A stretch of 64,000 bases of DNA. Origin: Psychroserpens luteus. Lineage in GTDB: Bacteria; Bacteroidota; Bacteroidia; Flavobacteriales; Flavobacteriaceae. Positions 55,756 through 63,729 of this stretch are shown here, piece after piece; position 1 is the stretch's first letter, and each line of letters begins with the position of its first letter. Below the pieces are notes generated by a model. It saw nothing but the letters and a program-made list of their open reading frames with translations, ran no database searches and was not told where the DNA came from. Location of the stretch: NCBI RefSeq assembly GCF_015319355.1, contig NZ_JADILU010000002.1:667928-731927 (forward strand), in the 5' to 3' direction. The translations under genes were made by a program, and so were the position numbers.

Positions 55756-55977
55756 CTATGCTGTTTGGTAATGTGTTAAAAGATACCATATTGCAATTAT
55801 CATACCTAAAAAAACGAGTAATAATGGTAATGAAATAGTACGCTTAGTCTTATGCTTACCTTGTCGTTTAACAGATTCCCATTGCGTTTTTAGATGTTTC
55901 TCATCTTTAGAAGACGCTTGTTCATTTCTAGGAATGTAATTAAAACTCTTGCTTTTACGTTGCTTAAATAAACTCAC
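55756..55977 (-). CDS. Small basic membrane protein, paralogue of the next gene
   Basis: 73 residues: basic head FKQRKSKSFNYIPRNEQ, then a C-terminal helix ISLPLLLVFLGMIIAIWYLL. The QRKSKSFNYIPR segment mirrors KRKNKKFDYQPR in the 95-residue protein. Likely first gene of the mutL operon; a -7-like box TACTTTTG lies 23 bp upstream. Function unknown. Confidence 0.6.
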   Translation of the reverse strand: MSLFKQRKSKSFNYIPRNEQASSKDEKHLKTQWESVKRQGKHKTKRTISLPLLLVFLGMIIAIWYLLTHYQTA

Positions 55978-55999
55978 TGCTTCACTCGTCTTAGGAAAT

Positions 56000-56007
56000 C
56001 AAAAGTA
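56000..56007 (-). promoter_or_regulatory. Candidate -7 box of the mutL operon
   Basis: Minus strand reads TACTTTTG (TAnnTTTG), 23 bp upstream of the ATG at 55977. No clear -33 TTG. Confidence 0.4.
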
Positions 56008-56172
56008 CAGAATTTACTAGGAAAATCGGGAATTAGAGTGCTAAAAATTGTTAACATTTTGCCTTTGTAATGAAGTTGAGCTTACTTGTGCATAATTTGA
56101 GTTTACAGTCACAGTCACAGTTTATAGTATCTCACTCGTATGGTAAAATGTTGTGTTGTGCTTACTCAGAAT

Positions 56173-56250
56173 AAAAAATCTCTCGCAGAGTCGCAAAGGC
56201 GCAAAGCTTACTCAGTTGTGATTAATTTTTCCTTCAGAAATATTAATACT
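56173..56250 (+). repeat. Dispersed intergenic repeat, copy B
   Basis: TCTCGCAGAGTCGCAAAGGC, then GCAAAGCTTACTCAG and GATTAATTTTTCCTTC with AGAAATATTAATA; aligned by eye it matches the reverse complement of 50729-50808 at most positions. The octamer is altered here (CTTCAGAA instead of CTTCGGAA). Confidence 0.75.
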
Positions 56251-56452
56251 CGAGAAGATGTTGTGTATTTTGATTAAAATTAAGGCTGTACTTATTTTTT
56301 TGTGTGATAGAATTTGAGTTTTAAAATTTCCGAAGAAAAATAAAAAGAGATGATTTCCCTACGAATAGGCTCTGCTCCTCTTCGACTTTTCGTAAAAAAA
56401 ACAGATATTAGTAAACGATAAGAGTACGCACTGAAAACTGCGACTGAAAAAC

Positions 56453-56935
56453 TTATTTTCTACGCAACTCTGCCATTTTTATGGCAGCAATTCCAGCTTC
56501 AGAACCTTTATTACCATGCTTTCCTCCAGAACGATCTATAGATTGTTGCATCGTATTATCTGTAAGTACACAGAAAATTACTGGAGTATCTGTAGTAACA
56601 TTTAAATCTTTGATGCCTTGTGTGACACCTTCGCAAACAAAATCAAAATGTTTTGTTTCGCCTTGAATAACACAACCAATAGCAATGACAGCATCAACGT
56701 TTTGCTGTATCATTTTTTTACTTCCGTAGATGAGTTCAAAACTTCCAGGAACATCCCATGTGATGATGTTCTCTTCTAGAGCTCCACAATCTAATAAAGC
56801 ATCAATTGCACCTTTTAAGAGTCCGTTTGTGATGGTATCGTTCCACTCAGAAACAACAATCCCAAACCGAAAGTCTTTCGCGTTTGGGATTGTGTTTTTA
56901 TCGTAATGAGATAAATTATGATTTACAGTTGCCAT
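56453..56935 (-). CDS. ribH: 6,7-dimethyl-8-ribityllumazine synthase RibH
   Basis: 160 residues, standard length. It condenses the ribityl-uracil and dihydroxybutanone phosphate in riboflavin synthesis. The substrate motif VVSEWNDTITNGLLKGA, the WDVPGSFELIYG segment, CVIQGETKHFDFVCEG (catalytic His) and LTDNTMQQSIDRSGGKHGNKG are all canonical. It follows the TPR gene by 42 bp in the same direction. No FMN riboswitch is visible. Confidence 0.96.
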   Translation of the reverse strand: MATVNHNLSHYDKNTIPNAKDFRFGIVVSEWNDTITNGLLKGAIDALLDCGALEENIITWDVPGSFELIYGSKKMIQQNVDAVIAIGCVIQGETKHFDFVCEGVTQGIKDLNVTTDTPVIFCVLTDNTMQQSIDRSGGKHGNKGSEAGIAAIKMAELRRK

Positions 56936-56977
56936 ATTTATTTTTCCGAAGAAAAAATCGGAACTTTTTTTAATTAA

Positions 56978-57751
56978 TTAGTTGCTAGCTTCTGCTCTAC
57001 CTATAAAAGCATCAATATTTTTTGCTTGGTCAGATGTTGAAAACTCAGCTTTGATTCTCTTGTAGTATTGTAAAGCTTTATCTGTTTTACCTATTGATTG
57101 CGCAACATTTGCAGCTTTTAAAAGATACATTGGTGTTGTATAATCATTTGTTGAAGCAGCGATTGCTTTTTCGTAATATTCAAAAGCTTCTGGTAATTGA
57201 TTCAATTGAACAAATGCATCACCCATTCCGCCTTTAGCAATTGGTCCAAGTGCAGCATTGTCTGTACTAAAATCACCTAAATATTTTACAGCATTCGTGT
57301 AATCTTTAAGATTTAAGTAAGCCATACCAGCATAATAGTTTGCTAAATTTCCTGCAGGTGTAGAACCATATTGGTCAACGATATCTGTTAAACCTAATTT
57401 TCCACCAACACCATTAAGTGCTAAAGTGTATAAAGAATCTTTGTTTACACCATTTACAGCTTCATCAAAAGATTTTTGAGCAGAGTACATTTCATTCATT
57501 GCTTCTTGAGCACTAGGCTCTGCAACAAACTTCTTGTAACCTAAGTAACCAAGCATAATCACTGCAGCCACACCAATAAGGATAAAAATCCCTTTTTGAT
57601 TACCTGCAACCCAATCTTCAGCCTTATTAGCTCCTTCATCCAGCGTATTAAATACTTCTGCTGTTGTAGAATCTTGTTCTAGACCTTCAATCGTTTCATC
57701 TTTCTCCTTGATCGCTTTTGGTTTATATCCTCTTTTCTTGTATGTTGCCAT
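56978..57751 (-). CDS. Membrane-anchored TPR protein (YfgM/BamD-like)
   Basis: 257 residues. A basic cytoplasmic head (TYKKRGYKPKAIKE) is followed by one membrane helix (GIFILIGVAAVIMLGYLGY), then a periplasmic region with several TPR-like repeats, such as GNLANYYAGMAYLNLKDYTN, AKGGMGDAFVQLNQLPEAFE and KTDKALQYYKRIKAEF. It is probably an envelope scaffold. No catalytic motif. Divergent from recF. A -7-like box is 19 bp upstream. Confidence 0.85.
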   Translation of the reverse strand: MATYKKRGYKPKAIKEKDETIEGLEQDSTTAEVFNTLDEGANKAEDWVAGNQKGIFILIGVAAVIMLGYLGYKKFVAEPSAQEAMNEMYSAQKSFDEAVNGVNKDSLYTLALNGVGGKLGLTDIVDQYGSTPAGNLANYYAGMAYLNLKDYTNAVKYLGDFSTDNAALGPIAKGGMGDAFVQLNQLPEAFEYYEKAIAASTNDYTTPMYLLKAANVAQSIGKTDKALQYYKRIKAEFSTSDQAKNIDAFIGRAEASN

Positions 57752-57769
57752 GGTTGTTTATTTGTGGCG

Positions 57770-57777
57770 CAAAAATA
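57770..57777 (-). promoter_or_regulatory. Candidate -7 box for the TPR / ribH operon
   Basis: Minus strand reads TATTTTTG (TAnnTTTG), 19 bp upstream of the ATG at 57751. No -33 TTG is evident. Confidence 0.4.
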
Positions 57778-57871
57778 AAATTTTTATTGGGATTTAAAAG
57801 GTAAATTATTTGTTATTTTTACTTCCGCTTATAATAATGACGTCCAAATACCAATATTCCCTTTTACTTTT

Positions 57872-58951
57872 ATGATTTTAAACACGTTAAGCTTAGTTAA
57901 TTATAAAAATTTCGAACAACAAGATTTCGAATTTGACTCTAAAATTAACTGTTTTGTCGGTTCTAACGGTGTTGGTAAAACAAATGCGTTGGATGCAATC
58001 TATCATTTATCCTTCGGAAAAAGTTACTTCAACCCTATTGCATCTCAAAATATTAAGCATAACGAAGAGTTTTTTGTTGTGGACGGAATTTTTAGCAAAA
58101 ACGAGAAAACCGAAAAAGTAGTCGTGTCTTTAAAACGCGGACAAAAGAAAGTCATAAAACGCAACGGGAAAGCCTATGATAAGTTTAGTGATCATATTGG
58201 TTTAATACCTTTGGTGATCATTTCTCCTGCAGACCGTGATTTGATTATTGAAGGTAGTGATACACGTCGTAAATTTATTGACAGTGTGATTTCACAAAGT
58301 GATAAAGCCTATCTCAATAATTTAATTAATTACAATAAGATACTATCACAACGTAATGCCTTATTAAAATACTTTGCATTAAACAATACATTTAATGCGC
58401 AAACACTTGAGGTTTATAATGAACAATTACATACCTACGGAACCGAGATTTTTAAAACGCGTGACGCCTTTCTAAATACATTCATTCCCATTTTTAAAGC
58501 ACGCTACAAAGCAATTAGTAATGATAATGAAGAAGTCCATTTAAATTACAAAAGTGATTTATTTGATGATGATTTAAAAACCTTATTAGCTAAAAGTGTT
58601 AATAAAGATAAAGCGATCCACTATACCAGCGTAGGAATTCATAAAGACGATCTTAATTTTGAAATTGAAACCTATCCTATTAAAAAATTTGGAAGTCAAG
58701 GCCAGCAAAAATCATTTTTAATTGCTTTAAAATTGGCACAATTTGATTTTATTAAAGCACAAAATGGTGTGACTCCTCTCCTATTATTAGATGATATTTT
58801 TGATAAGCTGGATGAGAATCGGGTTGCACAAATAATCAATTTGGTGGATAATGATGATTTCGGACAATTATTCATCAGCGATACACACGCAGAACGTACA
58901 GAAAATGTGGTAAAGCAAATTCATCAATCTTATAAAATTTTTAAATTATGA
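57872..58951 (+). CDS. recF: DNA replication and repair protein RecF
   Basis: 359 residues, normal length. Walker [15 protein letters not shown] is at about residues 28-41. The signature-like region [18 protein letters not shown] and Walker [16 protein letters not shown] are present. It loads RecA at gaps. The usual dnaA/dnaN/gyrB neighbours are absent, so there is no evidence for an origin here. The lipoprotein gene overlaps its end by 4 bp. Confidence 0.96.
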   Translation: MILNTLSLVNYKNFEQQDFEFDSKINCFVGSNGVGKTNALDAIYHLSFGKSYFNPIASQNIKHNEEFFVVDGIFSKNEKTEKVVVSLKRGQKKVIKRNGKAYDKFSDHIGLIPLVIISPADRDLIIEGSDTRRKFIDSVISQSDKAYLNNLINYNKILSQRNALLKYFALNNTFNAQTLEVYNEQLHTYGTEIFKTRDAFLNTFIPIFKARYKAISNDNEEVHLNYKSDLFDDDLKTLLAKSVNKDKAIHYTSVGIHKDDLNFEIETYPIKKFGSQGQQKSFLIALKLAQFDFIKAQNGVTPLLLLDDIFDKLDENRVAQIINLVDNDDFGQLFISDTHAERTENVVKQIHQSYKIFKL

Positions 58952-59379
58952 AGAAACTAATACTTCTACTTCTTTTGATTTCGGTTTTTAGTTGTTCTAA
59001 AAACCCAAATGAATTTATTCCGCATATCAATGGGTATTGGGAAATAGATGAAGTCACTTTAAGTGATGGCACAAAAAGAGACTATAATTTCAATGATATG
59101 ATAGATTATATTGAAGTTACCGATAGTTTGTCTGGTTTCCGAAGAAAACTAAAACCAAATTTATTTGGAACTTTTGAAACTTCTAAGAGCGAAGAGCGTT
59201 TTAATATTAAAATAGAGAATGATAGTCTAAACATCTATTACAAAACACCTTATGCAGAATGGAAAGAGACGATTTTAAATGCAAATGAATCTCAATTGGT
59301 AATCCTTAATAATACCAATAAAGATGTGTATATTTATAAGCGTTATGAGTCTTTAGATTTAGACTTAGAAACCGAATAA
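58948..59379 (+). CDS. Small lipoprotein, lipocalin-like
   Basis: 143 residues. Lipobox FSCSK (Cys ~16). The mature part begins with [16 protein letters not shown], the opening seen in lipocalin-like lipoproteins, and continues with beta strands. No exact family known. It overlaps recF by 4 bp, and the DUF721 gene follows after 30 bp, so the three form one operon. Confidence 0.65.
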   Translation: MKKLILLLLLISVFSCSKNPNEFIPHINGYWEIDEVTLSDGTKRDYNFNDMIDYIEVTDSLSGFRRKLKPNLFGTFETSKSEERFNIKIENDSLNIYYKTPYAEWKETILNANESQLVILNNTNKDVYIYKRYESLDLDLETE

Positions 59380-59409
59380 ACCCAATTTCCGTAAATACAA
59401 GTAAAGAAA

Positions 59410-59706
59410 ATGGCAAAGCGACACAACGAAAATTTACCAATTAGTGATATCCTCAAAGAGTTTGTAGAGGCTAATAAACTTCAGTCTGGTTTAGACAAAG
59501 TAGATGTTAAAGATGCTTGGGCAAAAATGATGGGAAATGGTGTAAACAATTACACTACAGATGTCACATTAGATAGAGATGTTTTATATGTAGCGCTAAG
59601 TTCTAGCGTGCTTCGCGAAGAATTAAGCTACGGAAAACAGAAAATCGTAGACATGCTTAATGAATCTATTGGTAAACAAGTGGTGAGTAAATTGGTGTTG
59701 CGATAA
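59410..59706 (+). CDS. DUF721 / DciA-like protein
   Basis: 98 residues covering the whole DUF721 domain: ISDILKEFVEANKLQSGLDK, VKDAWAKMMGNGVNNYT and LYVALSSSVLREELSYGK. DciA helps load the replicative helicase in bacteria lacking DnaC or DnaI, and its position next to recF supports a replication role. Cytoplasmic. Confidence 0.85.
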   Translation: MAKRHNENLPISDILKEFVEANKLQSGLDKVDVKDAWAKMMGNGVNNYTTDVTLDRDVLYVALSSSVLREELSYGKQKIVDMLNESIGKQVVSKLVLR

Positions 59707-59717
59707 TTACCATTTGA

Positions 59718-60110
59718 ATGACATGGCTAAAAAGCATATTCAAAGTCAAACCTCCAATTGATGAACTTATAGGTTCATGGACAACCAGTGGTTTTATGTT
59801 TTTTAAAAGAGATATTCATCATCTTTTATGTTTTCAAACAGAAGGGAAAGGCTATTATCAAATTATAGATTATGTTAATGGTGGTGATACTACAAAAACT
59901 ACTGATTTAGAATGGAAACGTATTAATAGCACAACTGTTTGGCTAAGAAAAATAGATGGTTTAGATGAAGCTACAATTAAATACAACATGATCCCTTCTC
60001 ATGACGAACCCATGAAACAACTGAAACTTTATGATAACAATTATGCTTTAGGAAAATCTAAAAGAATGAGTTTTTGGATTATTGAAGAAGTCCTTTATAA
60101 AGGCATTTAG
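59718..60110 (+). CDS. Hypothetical cytoplasmic protein
   Basis: 130 residues opening MTWLKSIFKVKPPIDELIGS, no signal peptide. Alternating strands with many aromatic residues (TSGFMFFKRDIHHLLCF, KRMSFWIIEEVLY) suggest a small beta-barrel. No family recognised. 11 bp after the DUF721 gene, so it is likely part of the recF operon. Confidence 0.55.
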   Translation: MTWLKSIFKVKPPIDELIGSWTTSGFMFFKRDIHHLLCFQTEGKGYYQIIDYVNGGDTTKTTDLEWKRINSTTVWLRKIDGLDEATIKYNMIPSHDEPMKQLKLYDNNYALGKSKRMSFWIIEEVLYKGI

Positions 60111-60170
60111 TTTTACGCTTTATTTACCGCATTATTTTAGTAAATTACTTCAAATTTATATTCCAACCAC

Positions 60171-62585
60171 ATGAAATACATCAAACTCATTATAACTTTT
60201 GTGCTCACAATCGTTGTTTTTTATGCGCTTAATACAAAATTAGGTTCCGTTCCTCCTATTGGAAAATTCTTAGATCCTGCAGGTGGTGTTTGGCAAAATG
60301 ATTCCGAAGAAATTATCGACGGAAATGTGAACATCAAAGGTTTATCTGCCTCAGTTATCATTCATTATGATGAACAATTGATTCCTCATATTTTTGCACA
60401 AAATGATCTTGATTTATACAAAGCACAAGGCTATATCACAGCAAAACACAGATTGTGGCAAATGGAATTTCAAACCCATGCAGCTGCAGGACGCATTTCA
60501 GAAATTATTGGAGAAACTGCTTTAAATTACGATCGCACTTCACGCAGACGAGGTATGGGATTTGGTGCAGAACAAATGTTGGAGAAAATGCAAGAAGATC
60601 CTGAAACTATAAAATTTATGGAAGCCTATCGTGATGGAGTCAACAGTTATATAGAATCATTGGATGTAAAAAACCTACCTGTTGAGTATAAATTATTAGA
60701 CTACAAACCAGAAGCTTGGACAACAAAAAAAACTGCGCTTTTGCTAATGTACATGACCAAAATGTTAGCTGGTGGAGACGATGATTTAGAATACACAAAT
60801 ATACTTCGCAAATTTGGGAAAGAACGTTTTGACTTACTGTTTCCAGACTTTTTTGATATTAACGATCCAATTATCCCAAAAGAAACCGATTGGAGTTATA
60901 TCGATGTTGAAATGACTGAAACTCCAAAAGGTGAACTGCCTTTAGATACTATTGCACAAACTATAGAAAAACCAAATCCAGATAATGGCAGTAATAATTG
61001 GGCAGTTTCTGGTGCAAAATCAACAACAGGGAATCCTATTTTAGCTAACGATCCTCATTTAGGTTTAAAGCTACCTTCTATTTGGTTTGTCATGCAATTA
61101 AGTACACCAGAGTATAATGTTATGGGAGCAACTTTACCAGGAGCATTAGGCGTTATTTCTGGATTTAACAATCATATTTCTTGGGGAGAAACCAATGCGA
61201 CTCGTGATGTTTTAGATTGGTATAAAATTCAATTTAAAGACAAAACGAGAACACAATATAAATATGGAGACGATTGGAAAAACACAACAGTTCGTGTTGA
61301 AGAAATCAAAATTAAAGGAGCTGTTACGGTTCTAGACTCTGTAATTTACACACATCATGGACCAGTCACTTATGATCATAATTTCATGAGTGATAACGGT
61401 AAAGTTGGTTATGCAATGAAATGGATTGGTCATAAAGGTGGTAATAATCAGCGACCATTTTTAGATTTAAACAAAGCAAAAAATTATGACGACTATGTCA
61501 ATGCAATAAAAGGATATACTGCTCCAGCTCAAAACTTTGTTTTTGCGTCTACGGAAGGTGATATTGCTATTTGGATTCAAGGTCTTTTTCCTAATAAATG
61601 GGAAGGACAAGGGAAATTTTTACTAGATGGTTCTAATCCGGAACATGATTGGCAGAGTTACATTCCGCAAGCATATAATGCACATACTAAAAATCCAGAA
61701 CGTGGTTTTGTAAGTTCTGCAAATCAGCATCCTGTTGATGAACAGTATCCGTTTTATGTATTTAATGATGGTTATGAAACCTATAGAAACCGTGTGATTA
61801 ATGATTTATTTAATTCTAAAGATAAATTTTCGGTAGACGATTTTAAAGCACTTCACAATAATAATTACAATTTAAAAGCTGCTGAGTTATTACCTTATAT
61901 CTATGAGACGATGGATTTGAGTTCATTGACTTCCGAAGAAAAAGAGATTTACAACCAAATCAAGTCTTGGGATTTTAATAACGATATCGAAAAATTAGGA
62001 CCAAGTATTTGGTCAAAATGGTACTCAAAATTATACAACATTACTTGGGACGAATTTGAAAGTGAAGATGAAGCGTTGACGTCACCTTATACCTATCAAA
62101 CGATTTATTTGATGACCACAAATCCTGAAAATGAGTTTATGGATATTATGGACACTCCTCAAAAAGAAACTGCTCAAGATTTATTTTTACTCACATTTAA
62201 AGAGACCGCAAAAGAACTTATAGAATGGAAAGCTAAAAATGGTAACTACAATTGGCAAGCCTACAAAGGCACTCATGTTGGTCACTTACTCCAAGCGTTA
62301 CCTGCATTTTCTCGATTTGATTTACCAATTGGTGGTGATCGTAATATCGTTAATGCAACATCTGCAGATCATGGACCATCATGGCGTATGATTGTAGAAA
62401 TGAGTTCGCCACCAAAAGCATTAGGGATTTATCCTGGCGGACAATCTGGTAATCCAGGAAGTATTTATTATGACAATTTTGTAGATGATTGGGCTATTGG
62501 GAAGTATCACGAATTAAACTTCATGCAAAATGATACTGCGACAGATCAAATTATGGCTACACAAACCTTAACACCAAGTAAATAA
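60171..62585 (+). CDS. Penicillin acylase family (Ntn-hydrolase) protein
   Basis: 804 residues. An N-terminal hydrophobic signal or anchor (LIITFVLTIVVFYAL) leads to an alpha-chain region with YDEQLIPHIFAQNDLDLYKA. The autocatalytic nucleophile is Ser at about residue 274 (PDNGSNNWAVSGAKS), which starts the beta chain after self-cleavage. The following NDPHLGLKLPSIWF and FNNHISWGETNATRDVLD are family-typical. Substrates in the family include beta-lactams, acyl-homoserine lactones and N-acyl amino acids. It is probably periplasmic. No quorum-sensing genes are nearby. Confidence 0.9.
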   Translation: MKYIKLIITFVLTIVVFYALNTKLGSVPPIGKFLDPAGGVWQNDSEEIIDGNVNIKGLSASVIIHYDEQLIPHIFAQNDLDLYKAQGYITAKHRLWQMEFQTHAAAGRISEIIGETALNYDRTSRRRGMGFGAEQMLEKMQEDPETIKFMEAYRDGVNSYIESLDVKNLPVEYKLLDYKPEAWTTKKTALLLMYMTKMLAGGDDDLEYTNILRKFGKERFDLLFPDFFDINDPIIPKETDWSYIDVEMTETPKGELPLDTIAQTIEKPNPDNGSNNWAVSGAKSTTGNPILANDPHLGLKLPSIWFVMQLSTPEYNVMGATLPGALGVISGFNNHISWGETNATRDVLDWYKIQFKDKTRTQYKYGDDWKNTTVRVEEIKIKGAVTVLDSVIYTHHGPVTYDHNFMSDNGKVGYAMKWIGHKGGNNQRPFLDLNKAKNYDDYVNAIKGYTAPAQNFVFASTEGDIAIWIQGLFPNKWEGQGKFLLDGSNPEHDWQSYIPQAYNAHTKNPERGFVSSANQHPVDEQYPFYVFNDGYETYRNRVINDLFNSKDKFSVDDFKALHNNNYNLKAAELLPYIYETMDLSSLTSEEKEIYNQIKSWDFNNDIEKLGPSIWSKWYSKLYNITWDEFESEDEALTSPYTYQTIYLMTTNPENEFMDIMDTPQKETAQDLFLLTFKETAKELIEWKAKNGNYNWQAYKGTHVGHLLQALPAFSRFDLPIGGDRNIVNATSADHGPSWRMIVEMSSPPKALGIYPGGQSGNPGSIYYDNFVDDWAIGKYHELNFMQNDTATDQIMATQTLTPSK

Positions 62586-62586
62586 T

Positions 62587-62937
62587 ATGAAGAATAATAT
62601 AATCAACTTCGTCGTCACTATAATTATAGCAGTAATCCTATCTCAATTTTTACCTTGGTGGTCTGTTATGGTTGCAGGATTCGTTTCTGCACTTTTTTTT
62701 AGTCTGAAACGTGCTGCTGTATTTTTTGTGCCTTTTCTAGCCATATTTTGCTTTTGGGCAGTGTATGCATTTATGGTAAGTAGTGTTAATGATTTTACTT
62801 TGGCCAAAAAGATAGCTTTACTCCTACCGCTTGGCGGAAATGCTTATCTATTGATTTTGGTGACTGGTTTAGTTGGAGGATTGGCTGCTGGTGTTGCTGC
62901 TGTGTTTGGTAAGCAGTTGGGTGGTTTGGTTAGATAA
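62587..62937 (+). CDS. Hypothetical membrane protein
   Basis: 116 residues made almost entirely of three to four hydrophobic helices (VTIIIAVILSQFLPWWSVMV, AVFFVPFLAIFCFWAVYAFM, LILVTGLVGGLAAGVAAVFG). No recognised family. It begins 1 bp after the penicillin acylase stop and so shares its message. Confidence 0.65.
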   Translation: MKNNIINFVVTIIIAVILSQFLPWWSVMVAGFVSALFFSLKRAAVFFVPFLAIFCFWAVYAFMVSSVNDFTLAKKIALLLPLGGNAYLLILVTGLVGGLAAGVAAVFGKQLGGLVR

Positions 62938-63013
62938 TAGATTGATATACAAATTTATGAAGCCAATAAATCATTAATAAAAATTAAAAGATTTACTATC
63001 TTAGCGTTATAGT

Positions 63014-63580
63014 GTGGATATAGACTATAGCGTATATCCCATTGATTGCCAACTATTTAACCCATCAATATTGAAAATAAGAAAAGTACAAATTAAAGAG
63101 AAGGCTAATGTCAAAAAAGCTTTAAACAAAAACAGCTATATAATTGTTTTATTTAGTCTTTTGTTATTTGTTGTTGACATTGATTTATTTAGCCCTGAAC
63201 CAAGATTCTTTTCTTCAAATATTTTTATGTGGAAAGGATTAGCAATCGTATTTCAAATAATTTATATTATCAGTTTAATTCAATGGTACTACAAAAAAAA
63301 ACGTATTGCGAATATTCTATCAAATGGAATAATCACAAAAGGTACCCTTATATCGACTGAAAAAATAAAATCTAATAGTGATGGTATTTCATTTTACATA
63401 CATCTATATGAATATGAAGTCGATAACAAAAAATATGAAGTATCATTCAAAAACAAAAGTAGCAGTGTAAACTCTTACGATATCATTTATGAATCAAATG
63501 ATCCTCAAAACGCTGTTCCTTATGCCGATTTAAAAGATAATATAAAAAGAACGATTGAAGAAAGTATCTTAAAAAAATAA
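63014..63580 (+). CDS. Hypothetical membrane protein, DUF3592-like
   Basis: 188 residues. Two hydrophobic helices (YIIVLFSLLLFVVDIDLF and AIVFQIIYIISLIQWYY) are followed by a soluble beta-rich part (ILSNGIITKGTLISTEKIKS, FYIHLYEYEVDNKKYEVSF) like DUF3592 domains. It uses a GTG start at 63014; no ATG is at a sensible position. It sits alone between the penicillin acylase unit and the palindromic element and IS, so it could be a mobile passenger gene. Confidence 0.55.
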   Translation: MDIDYSVYPIDCQLFNPSILKIRKVQIKEKANVKKALNKNSYIIVLFSLLLFVVDIDLFSPEPRFFSSNIFMWKGLAIVFQIIYIISLIQWYYKKKRIANILSNGIITKGTLISTEKIKSNSDGISFYIHLYEYEVDNKKYEVSFKNKSSSVNSYDIIYESNDPQNAVPYADLKDNIKRTIEESILKK

Positions 63581-63585
63581 AAACA

Positions 63586-63729
63586 GTTGGCAACAACGTG
63601 TATAATTAATTGCTTTGGCAAGTGCTTATTTGGAAAATTCCTTCGGAATTTTCTCTGGCAAGTATTTGTTTACTAAATTAGTTGCTTAACCACGCAACTA
63701 ACCATACACAATCACGTTGGCAATAATTG
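63586..63729. repeat. Palindromic intergenic element with nested hairpins
   Basis: About 144 bp. The outer arms GTTGGCAACAACGTG with TATAATTAATTGC (63586-63613) pair imperfectly with the right end (GCAACTAACCATACACAATC, ACGTTGGCAATAATT). Inside are GAAAATTCC-TTC-GGAATTTTC (9-bp perfect stem) and TTAGTTGC-TTAACCAC-GCAACTAA (8-bp stem). A GGCAAGT direct repeat also occurs. It contains an octamer copy. It abuts the start of the IS element. Confidence 0.7.

Larger units (their letters stand above)
55978..56452. other. Repeat-rich intergenic region between mutL operon and ribH
   Basis: 475 bp without a gene. It holds the -7-like box at 56000-56007, dispersed repeat copy B (56173-56250), an octamer copy at 56328-56335, and around 56340-56400 a looser fragment (CTCTTCGACTTTTCGTAAAA) resembling the repeat in the opposite direction. 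I see no other structure. Confidence 0.6.
619..63648. repeat. Over-represented octamer TTCCGAAG / CTTCGGAA, 41 copies
   Basis: Counted by eye. Copy starts: 619, 729, 1497, 4034, 5124, 5902, 7296, 9618, 12380, 13684, 15045, 16312, 17165, 18766, 20046, 21465, 22467, 23941, 26608, 28470, 29799, 31278, 34461, 34498, 36118, 36202, 38071, 42467, 44547, 47050, 48887, 50042, 50742, 54823, 56328, 56944, 58012, 59137, 60302, 61931, 63641. Copies occur in both orientations, in genes (encoding S-E, F-R-R, I-P-K or F-G) and between genes. Roughly half extend to TTCCGAAGAAA. Confidence 0.85.

Noticed and set aside
56936-57751. FMN riboswitch for ribH
   Set aside because: ribH lies 42 bp after the TPR gene with no space for the element, and no RFN consensus is seen.
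44600-59706. Replication origin near parAB and recF
   Set aside because: No DnaA-box cluster, dnaA, dnaN or gyrB, and no canonical parS palindrome was found in the window.
63586-63729. Integron attC site
   Set aside because: The arms do not fit the RYYYAAC/GTTRRRY core rules and no integrase is present, so it is described only as a palindromic repeat.
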